From positions 1 through 34,790 of the forward strand of contig JAQIDB010000069.1 in NCBI GenBank assembly GCA_027858225.1: 34,790 nt of DNA, in the 5' to 3' direction. The notes below the pieces were generated by a model, which saw nothing but the letters and a program-made list of their open reading frames with translations, was not told where the DNA came from and did no database searches. Origin of the DNA: Candidatus Delongbacteria bacterium. Its GTDB lineage: Bacteria; UBA4055. The translations under genes and the position numbers were made by a program. Positions 9,297 to 17,860 of this stretch are shown here, in pieces; within the stretch, counting starts at the first letter, position 1, and each line of letters begins with the position of its first letter.

Positions 9297-10637
9297 ATGA
9301 TACACACTCTCATAATAAGACCTTCACGCGTTGAATTGGTTTTAAAAACATTTTCATCTGATTACAATAAACTATCAGAAAAAAAACTTATCTCAAAAGA
9401 ATTTACTTTTAGATTTAACAGAGAAATAATAGATACTGGTGCATATTACAAATCTTTCTATCGAATTCTGGCGGACATATTACAACCTTATAAGAAGGAT
9501 ATTAAGCAACTTCAAGTCTCATTAAGATCATCTTTCTTTCAAGTTAGGTCTATTCAATGTGAAGAAAGTATGTATTCCGATCAGGAGTATTTAAACTGGG
9601 AAGTAGATAAAACAATCAATGATGTGAGTGAACATTTTAATTACGGAACATTTTACGAAGAAAATATAAAAACACTTCATCTTTTTATAATGAGAAAAAG
9701 TGTTGAAGCTTATTTTGCAGATATTTTAAGGAAGATAATCTCGGATGATATTAATTTTAGTGTTGGATATGACTTTATTACTGACTCGAAAGAAAATGTT
9801 TTTGTAAGTGCAAATAAATTAATAAATAAACCTTTTGGTTCTGAATCTTCTTCTATTAAAATGTGGAACATTCCTACAGAAAAAATCAGATCGGAAGTAA
9901 GATATAAAAGAACTTTAATATCTACAATAGTGTTGTCATTACTATTAGCAGCATTTTATTTAACCTACTTTCAGTCGGAAAGTTTATTTAAGCTCTATAC
10001 AAATTTTATTGATAATGAAAAACCTACTCAGGATACTATCGCCAAATTACCAAAAGTAAAAAAAGATACTGTCTCATATTCTGAAGAGATAATAAAGGTA
10101 AAAGAGGAAAATAGTTCTGAAAATTTAAGCTCTGAGGAAAAATTTCTTGAAAAGTTGTTTGAAGATGAGAAAACAACAGATGTAATTGCTGAAGTTAAGG
10201 TGATTAAAGAAGAAGCTCCGAAGATAATTAAAAAGATAAATATTCATGATGCACTAGATTCTCTAGTCTCTTACAATCCAAGCTCTGTAATTTTTGAAAA
10301 TGGTAAAGTGCATGTTCAATTTTTCAATAAAAGATCTTTAAATAAATTTATGGCTCTTACTAAAGCAAATAACATCTTAATTATCAAAGAATATCAGGAG
10401 TATTTATCTTTTGAATTTGAAGATAAAAATACAACATATTTAGCATTGAATAAGAAGGATTATAAGAAAGCTCGCAAAACTTTAAAATTAGATTCAAAGA
10501 AACCTTTCATTGTTATGAGTAACAAAAATAAATTTTACAAATTAACGAATATCCTTATGAAAAATAATAAGATATTTGATAAATTTGTTCTTTCAAACAG
10601 AGGCAATAAACTATTTTTAGCGGTTTATTTTGATTAG
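9297..10637 (+). CDS. single-pass membrane protein with GspL/PilM-like architecture
   Basis: A cytoplasmic N-terminal domain of about 200 residues, one transmembrane helix at 206-225, an acidic/lysine-rich linker (about 230-310), and a C-terminal domain of about 130 residues. This order, and N-terminal features such as a segment predicting QVSLRSSFFQVRSI strands followed by an acidic YLNWEVDKTI stretch, resemble PilM/GspL proteins that link assembly ATPases to the pilus or secretion machinery. The similarity is by architecture and impression, not by a decisive motif, and no pilus or secretion genes are adjacent. The start ATG lacks a Shine-Dalgarno sequence. Its 3' end overlaps rsmD by 8 bases. 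Confidence 0.5.
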   Translation: MIHTLIIRPSRVELVLKTFSSDYNKLSEKKLISKEFTFRFNREIIDTGAYYKSFYRILADILQPYKKDIKQLQVSLRSSFFQVRSIQCEESMYSDQEYLNWEVDKTINDVSEHFNYGTFYEENIKTLHLFIMRKSVEAYFADILRKIISDDINFSVGYDFITDSKENVFVSANKLINKPFGSESSSIKMWNIPTEKIRSEVRYKRTLISTIVLSLLLAAFYLTYFQSESLFKLYTNFIDNEKPTQDTIAKLPKVKKDTVSYSEEIIKVKEENSSENLSSEEKFLEKLFEDEKTTDVIAEVKVIKEEAPKIIKKINIHDALDSLVSYNPSSVIFENGKVHVQFFNKRSLNKFMALTKANNILIIKEYQEYLSFEFEDKNTTYLALNKKDYKKARKTLKLDSKKPFIVMSNKNKFYKLTNILMKNNKIFDKFVLSNRGNKLFLAVYFD

Positions 10638-11202
10638 AATTACAGGCGGAGAATTAAGAAGTAGAGTTCTTCAATCAGTATCAGGAGATGAACTCAGACC
10701 AACCACCTCTTTTTTTAGAGAGTGGATTTTCAATGTTCTAAATTATTTTTACAATTTAAATAGCGTAGTCTTGCTGGATCTGTTCAGTGGGACTGGGGTT
10801 ATCTCGTTTGAATTTCTCAGCCGAAATGCAAAAAAAGCTGTTATGATAGAAAAGAATATAAAATTTATTAAGATAGCTGAAAAAAACATATCTAAACTTA
10901 AAATTCAAAATATCACCACATTAAAAACTGATGCTCTAAAATATGTGTCCAATCTGGTTAGATCTAAATCTGACATTCAGTACAATGTAATATTTATGGA
11001 TCCACCTTATGCCAATGAAAAAATCACGAATGACATACTTAAATTGATTTTCGATAATCTGGATCACTTCCCAAAAGAACTGCTAGTAATAACAGAAACA
11101 ATTAACACTTTCGAACCAATCATTAACGAACAGATCGAAATATACAAATCAAAGTCAAGTGGTAGAACAAAAATGACTATCTTCAGGAGAGTAATTAAGT
11201 GA
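10630..11202 (+). CDS. rsmD: 16S rRNA (guanine966-N2)-methyltransferase RsmD
   Basis: Methylates G966 of 16S rRNA using S-adenosylmethionine. The N-terminus IRITGGELRSRVL and LRPTTSFFREWIFNVL (22-37) match RsmD's GxxRGRxL and RPTxxxxREalFniL features; LDLFSGTG at 49-56 is the SAM-binding motif and DPPY at 124-127 the catalytic motif of N2/N6 amino methyltransferases. Length 190 is normal. The start is TTG inside the end of the preceding gene, with an 8-base overlap and a weak ribosome site. Its TGA overlaps the GTG of the next gene (GTGA), which points to translational coupling. Confidence 0.9.
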   Translation: MIRITGGELRSRVLQSVSGDELRPTTSFFREWIFNVLNYFYNLNSVVLLDLFSGTGVISFEFLSRNAKKAVMIEKNIKFIKIAEKNISKLKIQNITTLKTDALKYVSNLVRSKSDIQYNVIFMDPPYANEKITNDILKLIFDNLDHFPKELLVITETINTFEPIINEQIEIYKSKSSGRTKMTIFRRVIK

Positions 11203-12716
11203 CAGAATTAAAGAATTTAATAACAAAAAGTGTTGCTGATATTTTCATACCGAAAATCCTGAAAGAATTTGTTGAGTTAGCAAATTCGAATAAAATGAAT
11301 AAAAAATCATTCATTTATCTGATCACAATTAAATATTCTTACGAAAAACAAATTTTACAATATTTTAGAAAATGTGAAAAAACTGAGATTTCTTCAGTTG
11401 AGTCTGCTGTTGATAAATTTGGAATAGAATTATGCGCATTTGTGATCTTCAATATTTCTCTAATGGAAAAGCTCAATAATAATTCTTTGAGAGATTGTTT
11501 TATCCGAATGTTTGAAAAATGTATTTTCACTGCAGTTTCAAGTTATTATATTGCTAAAAAAGCAAATTTAAGATCACCATGGAAGGCTTATTTGGCCGGT
11601 TTATATTCAAATATAAGTTACTTTTTTATATACAAGTACTATCCTGAACATCTACAAAAAATAATGTCCATTGAAATGAATTCAATCACCAGAATGAATT
11701 ATGAATGGGAAACCTTAGGTATGACACATTCTGACATATCATGGATGATACTGGGAAAAGCAGGTATACCGGAAGATATTAGAGGTCCTGTTAGGAATCA
11801 TCACTTAAAAAGAAGTCAAGTAGTATGTGAAGATAAACATATTAAAGAAACTTGTGCATCAGTCTATCTTGGATCAATGCTAACAACAGTATTTTATGAA
11901 AATTTTGCTTTAGCTATTGATTTTAAACAGGAGATCCAAAAACATTTAAATATTCAAGTTGTTGGATTGGATGATCTTTTCTCAACTATCTTACTTGAGT
12001 TTAAGATCAAATTGAATTTACTCGATGTTTACGATTTTACAATACCTGGTTATTTTTCTATTATTGAATTATTTCAAAACACCTTAACAGAAAAAAATAC
12101 TGAACTGAAAGAGGCTAAGCAAGCATTAAGCAAAGAAAAGAAACAAAGATTAAAATTCCAAAAAGTGTTAGAATCATATAACAAAAAGTTAGTTGGTATA
12201 GCAATAAAAGATCCTTTAACAGGTATTTACAATAGAAGATATCTGACTGAAAGATTGAATGATGAATTTATCAAAGCAACAAAATACAATTCTTCATTTT
12301 TAATAATTACGTGCGACATTGACCATTTTAAAAATATAAATGATACTTACGGTCATGGATTTGGTGATGAAGTATTGGTGAAATTAGTTCAAGTAATCGC
12401 AAAGACAATAAGAAAAGCTGATCTTTTAGCCCGAATTGGTGGAGAAGAATTTATTATTCTTTGTAATCAAACAAATGATTATGATGGAATATTAATTGCG
12501 GAGAAAGTTAGAAGTCAAATTGAAAAAACTGCTTTTGTTTATGAGAAAAACACCGTTGTAAATGTTACAATGAGTTTTGGTGTTGCAAATTTCACTAAAA
12601 ACATAAAATCGGTTCAAGAATTGATGGAGCTGTCCGATAATAGGCTTTATCTTGCAAAGGAAAATGGGCGGAACAGGGTTGTATATACTGATTCAACCAA
12701 TGAAGCATTGATGTAA
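11199..12716 (+). CDS. HDOD-GGDEF diguanylate cyclase
   Basis: Makes the second messenger c-di-GMP from two GTP. Residues about 10-275 resemble an HDOD domain (for example WETLGMTHSDISWMILGKAG at 170-189 and PVRNHH at 197-202), a signalling domain in place of a membrane sensor. A coiled coil (about 295-330) leads into the GGDEF domain at 335-495, with DPLTGIYNRR, DIDHFKNINDTYGHGFGD (373-390) and the active-site loop GGEEF at 414-418, a catalytically competent variant. RKAD at 405-408 lies exactly five residues upstream, the RxxD inhibitory site for product feedback. No transmembrane segment, so it is cytoplasmic. It starts at GTG overlapping the rsmD stop. Confidence 0.9.
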   Translation: MTELKNLITKSVADIFIPKILKEFVELANSNKMNKKSFIYLITIKYSYEKQILQYFRKCEKTEISSVESAVDKFGIELCAFVIFNISLMEKLNNNSLRDCFIRMFEKCIFTAVSSYYIAKKANLRSPWKAYLAGLYSNISYFFIYKYYPEHLQKIMSIEMNSITRMNYEWETLGMTHSDISWMILGKAGIPEDIRGPVRNHHLKRSQVVCEDKHIKETCASVYLGSMLTTVFYENFALAIDFKQEIQKHLNIQVVGLDDLFSTILLEFKIKLNLLDVYDFTIPGYFSIIELFQNTLTEKNTELKEAKQALSKEKKQRLKFQKVLESYNKKLVGIAIKDPLTGIYNRRYLTERLNDEFIKATKYNSSFLIITCDIDHFKNINDTYGHGFGDEVLVKLVQVIAKTIRKADLLARIGGEEFIILCNQTNDYDGILIAEKVRSQIEKTAFVYEKNTVVNVTMSFGVANFTKNIKSVQELMELSDNRLYLAKENGRNRVVYTDSTNEALM

Positions 12717-12729
12717 ATGCTCATGGCAA

Positions 12730-12776
12730 ACGTGGGATGTAGCGCTCGTGGACAGACATGGGAGCCTGTCCCTACA
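12730..12776. repeat. palindromic intergenic element
   Basis: Between two convergent genes lies sequence markedly richer in GC than its surroundings. GGACAG at 12750-12755 pairs with CTGTCC at 12766-12771 around a ten-base loop. The minus-strand glycosyltransferase uses a TAG at the edge of the element as its stop codon. It resembles short dispersed palindromes of many genomes, but I see only one copy of this exact form in the window. There is no U tract, so terminator function is doubtful. Confidence 0.4.
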
Positions 12777-13950
12777 GTATACTTCTCTTCTTTCTTAAAA
12801 TCATTTCTCTTTCAAAATAAATATCACGAATTTCATTCAATCTATTAATTGACGCATCTTCAAAATTAAAATCATCTCTCAGATCAATATTAAGCTCTTC
12901 CCTGCTGAATTTTATAAAGTTCTTTAAACTGTCACCTGTTTGATAGTACTTCAATGCCTGCAAAATCCTTAATCCATCTAACTTTTCATGACAAGCTCTA
13001 ATAAAATTCTTCTCTGTCTTGAAATTTTTTCTCAATGGAGTCCAGATATCCTTACCAAAATTATCTTTAATGAAATCATCTGTAGGGGTTTCAATATTTT
13101 GTTTATATAGCTCTGGCAAACATTCATAGGTCTTCCCTATTTTTTCGAATGCTTCCATATCATAGAATGGGTAACTTTCCCAATTACCGGCAATACCTTT
13201 TATCACTGCAGGACCAGTACCGAATGGAACTCTATCTGACCCTCTTGAAGATGGCCGAACTACTTCATCATTCCAAATAAGTATCTCACCTGCTTTTTTC
13301 ATCCTATTCACAAAATAGAAATCTTCTCCTGCTTCTTTAGGAGTAATCCCATTTATCTTTCGATATCCTGCTGTTTTAAAGGCTATTGCTGAGCCAAGTG
13401 CAGAAAATGCATATGGGGAACCTATTTTTAATAAATTGAGCATATAATAACGCATATAAAGCTCATAACGAAGAATTGCCGCATCAGTCCTTTCATCTTC
13501 TGTCAGATCATGATAATAAGGGTTAGTCAGTAGAAGTGCTTTCTTATTTTTTTGAAATGTATTTAACACAGACTTTATATATTTCTCTGATATCCTTGTA
13601 TCTGCATCGAGGCTTATAACAATATCATCATCAGTAGCTTCGGCATTGACAGCTTCAAACAACACTTGCCTTGCATAACCAACACCTTTCTTCTTACCTA
13701 TCCAACCTTTTCCCTGGGAAGCTTTGTCTATTACGGTAATATCAATACCTGAAATACTTTTTAAATAACCTAAAGTAGTAACATTGTTTTCACAGATAAG
13801 CTTCTTTTTATCATCATCCCACCAATTATCTGAGTTATTTACACAGATAAAAACTTTGAAATCCTGATATATTTGAGTTCTCAGATCTTCTATCAGTTTA
13901 GGAAGATAATCAAGCTCGTTCAGAGCAGGTATTGCAATGTATATTTTCAT
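12772..13950 (-). CDS. family 2 glycosyltransferase
   Basis: Cytoplasmic GT-A fold glycosyltransferase transferring sugar from a nucleotide donor; acceptor unknown. The N-terminus IYIAIPALNELDYLPKLIEDL is the typical GT2 opening, SLDADT at 114-119 carries the metal-binding DxD, and AGEDFYF at 207-213 matches the catalytic ED region. No transmembrane helices are obvious. Length 392. No clear ribosome site precedes the ATG at 13950. It is a lone gene, divergent from the lipoprotein cassette and convergent with the cyclase, so genomic context gives no pathway. Its C-terminus RKKRSIL ends at a TAG that is part of the intergenic palindrome. Confidence 0.8.
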   Translation of the reverse strand: MKIYIAIPALNELDYLPKLIEDLRTQIYQDFKVFICVNNSDNWWDDDKKKLICENNVTTLGYLKSISGIDITVIDKASQGKGWIGKKKGVGYARQVLFEAVNAEATDDDIVISLDADTRISEKYIKSVLNTFQKNKKALLLTNPYYHDLTEDERTDAAILRYELYMRYYMLNLLKIGSPYAFSALGSAIAFKTAGYRKINGITPKEAGEDFYFVNRMKKAGEILIWNDEVVRPSSRGSDRVPFGTGPAVIKGIAGNWESYPFYDMEAFEKIGKTYECLPELYKQNIETPTDDFIKDNFGKDIWTPLRKNFKTEKNFIRACHEKLDGLRILQALKYYQTGDSLKNFIKFSREELNIDLRDDFNFEDASINRLNEIRDIYFEREMILRKKRSIL

Positions 13951-14015
13951 AGTGATAAAGCTAACGAACTTTGAACTTTAAATCAAATTTAAATACATTG
14001 GAAAATTACCATCCC

Positions 14016-14044
14016 TTGACCATTTACACTAATTTTCATACTTT
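14016..14044 (+). promoter_or_regulatory. sigma70-like promoter of the lipoprotein cassette
   Basis: TTGACC at 14016-14021 and TACTTT at 14039-14044 are 17 bases apart, 40 bases before the first lipoprotein ATG. The same CCTTGAC lead-in occurs in the grpE promoter at 5404-5410. Confidence 0.5.
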
Positions 14045-14083
14045 ACTAGAAAGTTCTACAATCATAAAACACAAAGGAATCAA

Positions 14084-14530
14084 ATGTTTAAGTTAAAAAC
14101 ACTGATTATCGCTATTACTTTGGTAATAATCATGTCATGTACACAAAAGAACTCTGAGAACAGTAAGAAAAACTACCAATTGTCAGATACTTTGATGACA
14201 GTAGAAAAATACATAGATATGGATTTTGAACTGGCTTCTACACTTGTTGAAGAATACTACGAAAAGTTAAAAGATAAAGAATATGCAGAAGTAAAAGATA
14301 TCTATCATAAATTCTTAGAAGAAAAAGAATCTATTTATAAAAAATACAATGTAACCGATCCAAAAAAGAATTCAGTTTGGGCACGTAAAAACAAGGTAGA
14401 ACTTAAAGCTTACAGAGAAGCACATCCAGTGATAAATTACTACAAAAAATATCCTGAATTTAAAAAAGTAAATATAGTAATATATAATTTAGCTAGAGCA
14501 GAATATAACTCAAAGCAAACAGAGGAGTAA
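14084..14530 (+). CDS. small lipoprotein, paralogue of the next gene
   Basis: Lipoprotein of 148 residues with signal and lipobox IMSC, Cys at 19. The mature part is charged and helical with no known motif. Its centre (EYYEKLKDKEYAEVKDIYHK) aligns with the neighbour at 14535 (TYWDQFKGKNYEEVKDVYAQ), so the two are tandem duplicates that have diverged widely. AAAGGA precedes the ATG. First gene of a same-strand cassette behind the promoter at 14016-14044. Function unknown; location probably periplasmic face of the outer or inner membrane. Confidence 0.75.
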   Translation: MFKLKTLIIAITLVIIMSCTQKNSENSKKNYQLSDTLMTVEKYIDMDFELASTLVEEYYEKLKDKEYAEVKDIYHKFLEEKESIYKKYNVTDPKKNSVWARKNKVELKAYREAHPVINYYKKYPEFKKVNIVIYNLARAEYNSKQTEE

Positions 14531-14534
14531 TACA

Positions 14535-14993
14535 ATGAAACGAATTTTACCATTACTACTAGCAATCACGATCCTATTTTTAGGTTGTGGAAGTGGGACA
14601 GAGAAAACAGATTCCCAAAAATCTATCGAGAAGAAATTAACTAAAGTAGAGAAAATCGAATTAACAACTGAAAGATATTGCATGATCATTAAAGAGAAAA
14701 AGAAATTGCTAATGGAAACTTACTGGGATCAATTTAAAGGTAAGAATTATGAAGAAGTGAAAGATGTTTATGCGCAGTATCTGAAGGAAGAAAAAGCCAT
14801 TGAACAAAAATATGGGATAGTTAAATGGGATGCACTTTCTTCTTTTTTCAGAACAAATTTTAAAGAAATAGAAGAATATATGGCAAATGATCCTGAAAAC
14901 ATTGAATATCCGGAAAGACCTGATGCAAAGAAAACACTGATAAATTTTGCTGAGTATAAATATAAAGAAGATATGGATGATACTAAAAAATGA
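14535..14993 (+). CDS. small lipoprotein, paralogue of the preceding gene
   Basis: Lipoprotein of 152 residues, lipobox FLGC with Cys at 18. The mature protein is helical and shares the YEEVKDVYAQYLKEEKAIEQ region with the upstream paralogue (EVKDIYHKFLEEKESIYKKY). It begins 4 bases after the upstream stop, with GAGGAG in the end of that gene as ribosome site. Its TGA overlaps the ATG of the following gene, so the cassette is translationally coupled. Function unknown. Confidence 0.75.
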   Translation: MKRILPLLLAITILFLGCGSGTEKTDSQKSIEKKLTKVEKIELTTERYCMIIKEKKKLLMETYWDQFKGKNYEEVKDVYAQYLKEEKAIEQKYGIVKWDALSSFFRTNFKEIEEYMANDPENIEYPERPDAKKTLINFAEYKYKEDMDDTKK

Positions 14994-15829
14994 TAAGGTT
15001 GTATCCTAATAAGAAATATCAATTTATTCTATTAGTAGGTGTAACATTACTTTTAACATCATGCTACTCTAACTATGTTCATTTAAGTTATGATGTGGAA
15101 TATTCTCATCCTGATCCAATATATCAGTTTGGAGATTCAAATAAGGTCGCTTTTGTTTCTACACAAAAGGCATACCTACGAGCAACGGGAATTTCAGCAT
15201 TTCCCGATGGTGGACAAGTAAAGTTTCTTTATAAGAAGACTGGACTTTATCTTTATGAAATTGGAAGAAATAAATTAACTCAATTAAAAGATCTTACTGA
15301 TTCTAAAGATATTCCGTGGTATGTCAGAAATAGATCAGAACTCTTATTTATTGACAGTTTAGTTTATTATTACAGGAAGGGAGCAATACTTGATACTAAA
15401 GAATCCAAGGAAGCTTTAGTGATTAAACAGAAATATGAAAAATGCTATTCAATAAATATAAATACAAAAAAGATAAATTCGGTAGATACCGCAAAATTCA
15501 ATTCATTATATAAAGAGCACTATAAAAAAAAGCGCGCTGATCTTTCAGCATTAAAAAAGATCCCTTTAGCAGAGTTTGACTTAATAATTCAAGACATCTA
15601 TCCGAAATCCGATGAAGAGTACATTGAAGAAACGATTTACTTAACAAGTGATGGTCAAACTACTCGTAGAGCTGTCATTGAGCAGATAATTTCAAAACTC
15701 CAAAAGAAGGAAATAAAACAACTGCTGAAAAAAATGGATGACCACAGTAAAACTCTGGAGGAATACGAAAAAAGTAAATATGATACTTACTCAAAGGAAA
15801 CATATGAAAGTATTAAAAGCTTATTGTAG
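14990..15829 (+). CDS. lipoprotein of unknown function
   Basis: 279 residues with a lipoprotein signal ending LLTSC, Cys at 25. The first half of the mature protein is beta-rich (for example VAFVSTQKAYLRATG and GLYLYEIGRNKLTQL), the second half charged and helical. I recognise no family. It overlaps the previous lipoprotein by 4 bases (ATGA) and the next exported protein by 26 bases, so it is part of one tightly packed transcription unit. No catalytic residues are apparent. Confidence 0.7.
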   Translation: MIRLYPNKKYQFILLVGVTLLLTSCYSNYVHLSYDVEYSHPDPIYQFGDSNKVAFVSTQKAYLRATGISAFPDGGQVKFLYKKTGLYLYEIGRNKLTQLKDLTDSKDIPWYVRNRSELLFIDSLVYYYRKGAILDTKESKEALVIKQKYEKCYSININTKKINSVDTAKFNSLYKEHYKKKRADLSALKKIPLAEFDLIIQDIYPKSDEEYIEETIYLTSDGQTTRRAVIEQIISKLQKKEIKQLLKKMDDHSKTLEEYEKSKYDTYSKETYESIKSLL

Positions 15830-16286
15830 AAATATCCTGTTGATGATAATCCTGTTATCAACTACTTTATTTTCAGACACAGACGAAGGGATATCGAATG
15901 ATAGCTTGGCACATTCTAATGATATTGACAGCATTGAATTTACCGAAGTAATAAAAAATGTTTATGTAGACAAATCCGAACAATCATTGATAATAGACAG
16001 TGGCTCATTTAAATCATGTGCCTATAGAGATACATCAGCAATATTGCAGTTAATGGAAGTAACTGAAGATTTCAGATGGGCTATACTTATATCTATGCCT
16101 GCAGAAATTGAAGGAAGAGCTGCGACAACTTATCTATTAATAGATATTAAGAACAGAACAAATATGAATTCTTGGCTTGAAGCTGAAACAGGTAGATACC
16201 TTGGTGGGAATTATATGGAGTTTGAAATTTCTACCGATGGAAAAACTTACCTGAACTGTCGAGATTATAAAGTAGAGCTGAAATAG
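15804..16286 (+). CDS. small exported protein of unknown function
   Basis: 160 residues. The start at 15804 is chosen because AAGGA sits seven bases upstream and because it puts a proper signal peptide (NILLMIILLSTTLFS, residues 12-26) at the N-terminus; the same frame is open upstream to an ATG at 15738 but that would bury the signal. There is no lipobox. The mature part has beta-rich character with no known motif. It overlaps the upstream lipoprotein by 26 bases and precedes a frameshifted barrel-like gene by 17 bases. Confidence 0.65.
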   Translation: MKVLKAYCRNILLMIILLSTTLFSDTDEGISNDSLAHSNDIDSIEFTEVIKNVYVDKSEQSLIIDSGSFKSCAYRDTSAILQLMEVTEDFRWAILISMPAEIEGRAATTYLLIDIKNRTNMNSWLEAETGRYLGGNYMEFEISTDGKTYLNCRDYKVELK

Positions 16287-16303
16287 TATGAAAGGAGAAA
16301 AAT

Positions 16304-17022
16304 ATGTTTATTTCAAAGTTTAGAGCATTTCTTATTATCGGAATGTTTTTTTCACTTTAAGTAATTTACACTCTCAGAACAAATATTCTTTAGGTTTTTC
16401 CGGCATTCTTGGACAAGGTACCGACAATGGTACTGCACTTGATTACTGGGGTGGTGAACCTTACGAATCAAATTATGGTTTTGGAATTAACATTGAATAT
16501 CCTATAAATAAATCCTTCCATGTTTTCCTTGATGCAAATTACTATACGATGAGGGTTTTTCAAGCTGATGAAGGCGAAACCGTTTATAGTCTTTGGGCTT
16601 ATGAAGAATCTGGATACGTTGATGGTAATGTTACTCCAACTACTGATGTCTATTATTTTCTGAACACCGCGATGTTCAGAATAGGTGGAAAATATGTGTA
16701 TTCTGTTGGGAAAAGAATAGATGTATGGTACGGAGCAGGAGTAGGATTCTGCGGCTGGACAGCATCTTACGACACTGAAGACCGAACTCAAACATACGGA
16801 AGTGACAATGACTTTTTATTCGCACCTTTCTATCAAATGCTTGGTTTTGATTATAAAGTAAAAGAGAATATAAAACTGACTCTTTTCTTTGATGGTGGCT
16901 CACCCGTTGCAGAAGTTATAATCGAAGATTTATTTAATGATAATGATGGATGGACTTGGGATGCAGAAAAACATATTATGGCTCCGTACCGCATAGGATT
17001 AACCTTTAGTATGTCACCCTAG
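16304..17022 (+). pseudogene. outer-membrane barrel-like protein, frameshifted in the signal peptide
   Basis: The ATG at 16304 has an ideal ribosome site (GGAG at 16294-16297) and begins a signal peptide, but that frame stops after 18 residues. One extra T in the seven-T run at 16346-16352 would join it to the frame running from 16353 to the stop at 17022, giving a continuous product of about 240 residues with signal MFISKFRAFLIIGMFFF and cleavage near LHSQ. The mature part (GFSGILGQG, YGFGINIEYPINKSFHVFLD, IGGKYVYSVGKRIDVWYGAG) alternates like a small outer-membrane beta-barrel. Without the shift only an internal start near 16549 remains, which lacks a signal. Phase variation, slippage, decay or a base-call error are all possible. 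Confidence 0.7.
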
Positions 17023-17030
17023 ATAAAAGA

Positions 17031-17059
17031 AAAAAGCCGTTCAATTTGAACGGCTTTTT
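17031..17059. terminator. bidirectional terminator between convergent genes
   Basis: AAAAAGCCGTTCAA at 17031-17044 is followed by its full reverse complement at 17046-17059; the core stem is GCCGTTC/GAACGGC with A and T runs on both sides. It serves the cassette ending at 17022 and pyrH ending at 17089. Confidence 0.9.
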
Positions 17060-17088
17060 ATATTTATCAGACTCATAATGATGAGTCT

Positions 17089-17802
17089 CTACTCGCTTAC
17101 AATAGACCCAATCTTCTCACCCATTACAAACTTTTGAAGATGTCCTTCCTTTAGTAAATTTACTACGCCTATCTGTAATTTATTTTCCATACAGAAACTA
17201 ATAGCAGTAGTATCTAGAACTCTAAGGTTCATATTCAGAACATCAATATATGAAATAGCATCAAACTTCTTAGCATCAGGATTCTTAATTGGATCAGAAT
17301 CATAAACACCGTCAACCTTAGTAGCTTTAATAATGATCTCTGCCCCAATCTCTCTTGCTCTGAGAACAGCAGCTGTATCAGTAGTAAAATAAGGATTACC
17401 TGTACCACCACCAAAGATCACGATACGACCTTTTTCGAAGTGTCTGAGTGCTTTCCTTATGATAATTGGTTCAGCAATAGATTGCATAGGAACGGCACTT
17501 TGAATAATTGTTTCGATCCCTTCAAGTTCAAGTGCGTTCTGAATAGCAATAGAATTTATAATAGTAGCAAGCATACCCATTTGATCGGCCTGAACTCTAT
17601 CCATATTTTTTGCGTGATCACTGAGACCTCTAAAGATATTTCCACCACCGATTACGATACCGATCTCAACTCCAAGATTATATATTTCTTTTACCTGTTT
17701 CGCAGTATTTTTCACGACTTCCGGATCAATACCATATCCTTGACTTCCAACTAATGCTTCACCTGACAGTTTAAGTAATATTCTTTTATACTTTGCACTC
17801 AT
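17089..17802 (-). CDS. pyrH: UMP kinase
   Basis: Phosphorylates UMP to UDP with ATP, first step to UTP and CTP; hexameric, amino-acid kinase fold. [12 protein letters not shown] opens the family, [13 protein letters not shown] follows at about 50-62, and the C-terminal part has the ADTIGAD-like and [17 protein letters not shown] region typical of bacterial UMP kinases. The start is placed at 17802 ([11 protein letters not shown]), with GGGAGA just upstream; an in-frame ATG 42 bases further up would run into the terminator after tsf. 237 residues is the usual length. It lies downstream of tsf but across a terminator, and frr, its usual neighbour, is absent. Confidence 0.95.
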   Translation of the reverse strand: MSAKYKRILLKLSGEALVGSQGYGIDPEVVKNTAKQVKEIYNLGVEIGIVIGGGNIFRGLSDHAKNMDRVQADQMGMLATIINSIAIQNALELEGIETIIQSAVPMQSIAEPIIIRKALRHFEKGRIVIFGGGTGNPYFTTDTAAVLRAREIGAEIIIKATKVDGVYDSDPIKNPDAKKFDAISYIDVLNMNLRVLDTTAISFCMENKLQIGVVNLLKEGHLQKFVMGEKIGSIVSE

Positions 17803-17822
17803 AATGTTCTCCCAAAATTTAC

Positions 17823-17852
17823 AAAAAAAAAAGGCTTTTTTCAAAGCCTTTT
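17823..17852 (-). terminator. terminator between tsf and pyrH
   Basis: On the minus strand AAAAGGCTTT pairs with AAAGCCTTTT around GAAA (arms at 17843-17852 and 17829-17838), followed by a run of T. pyrH starts only 20 bases past it, so read-through or attenuation may set its level. Confidence 0.8.
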
Positions 17853-17860
17853 AAATTTAT

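Noticed and set aside
17803-17844. Upstream start for pyrH at 17844
   Set aside because: It would place the tsf terminator inside the coding region; the ATG at 17802 has GGGAGA upstream and gives the standard N-terminus.
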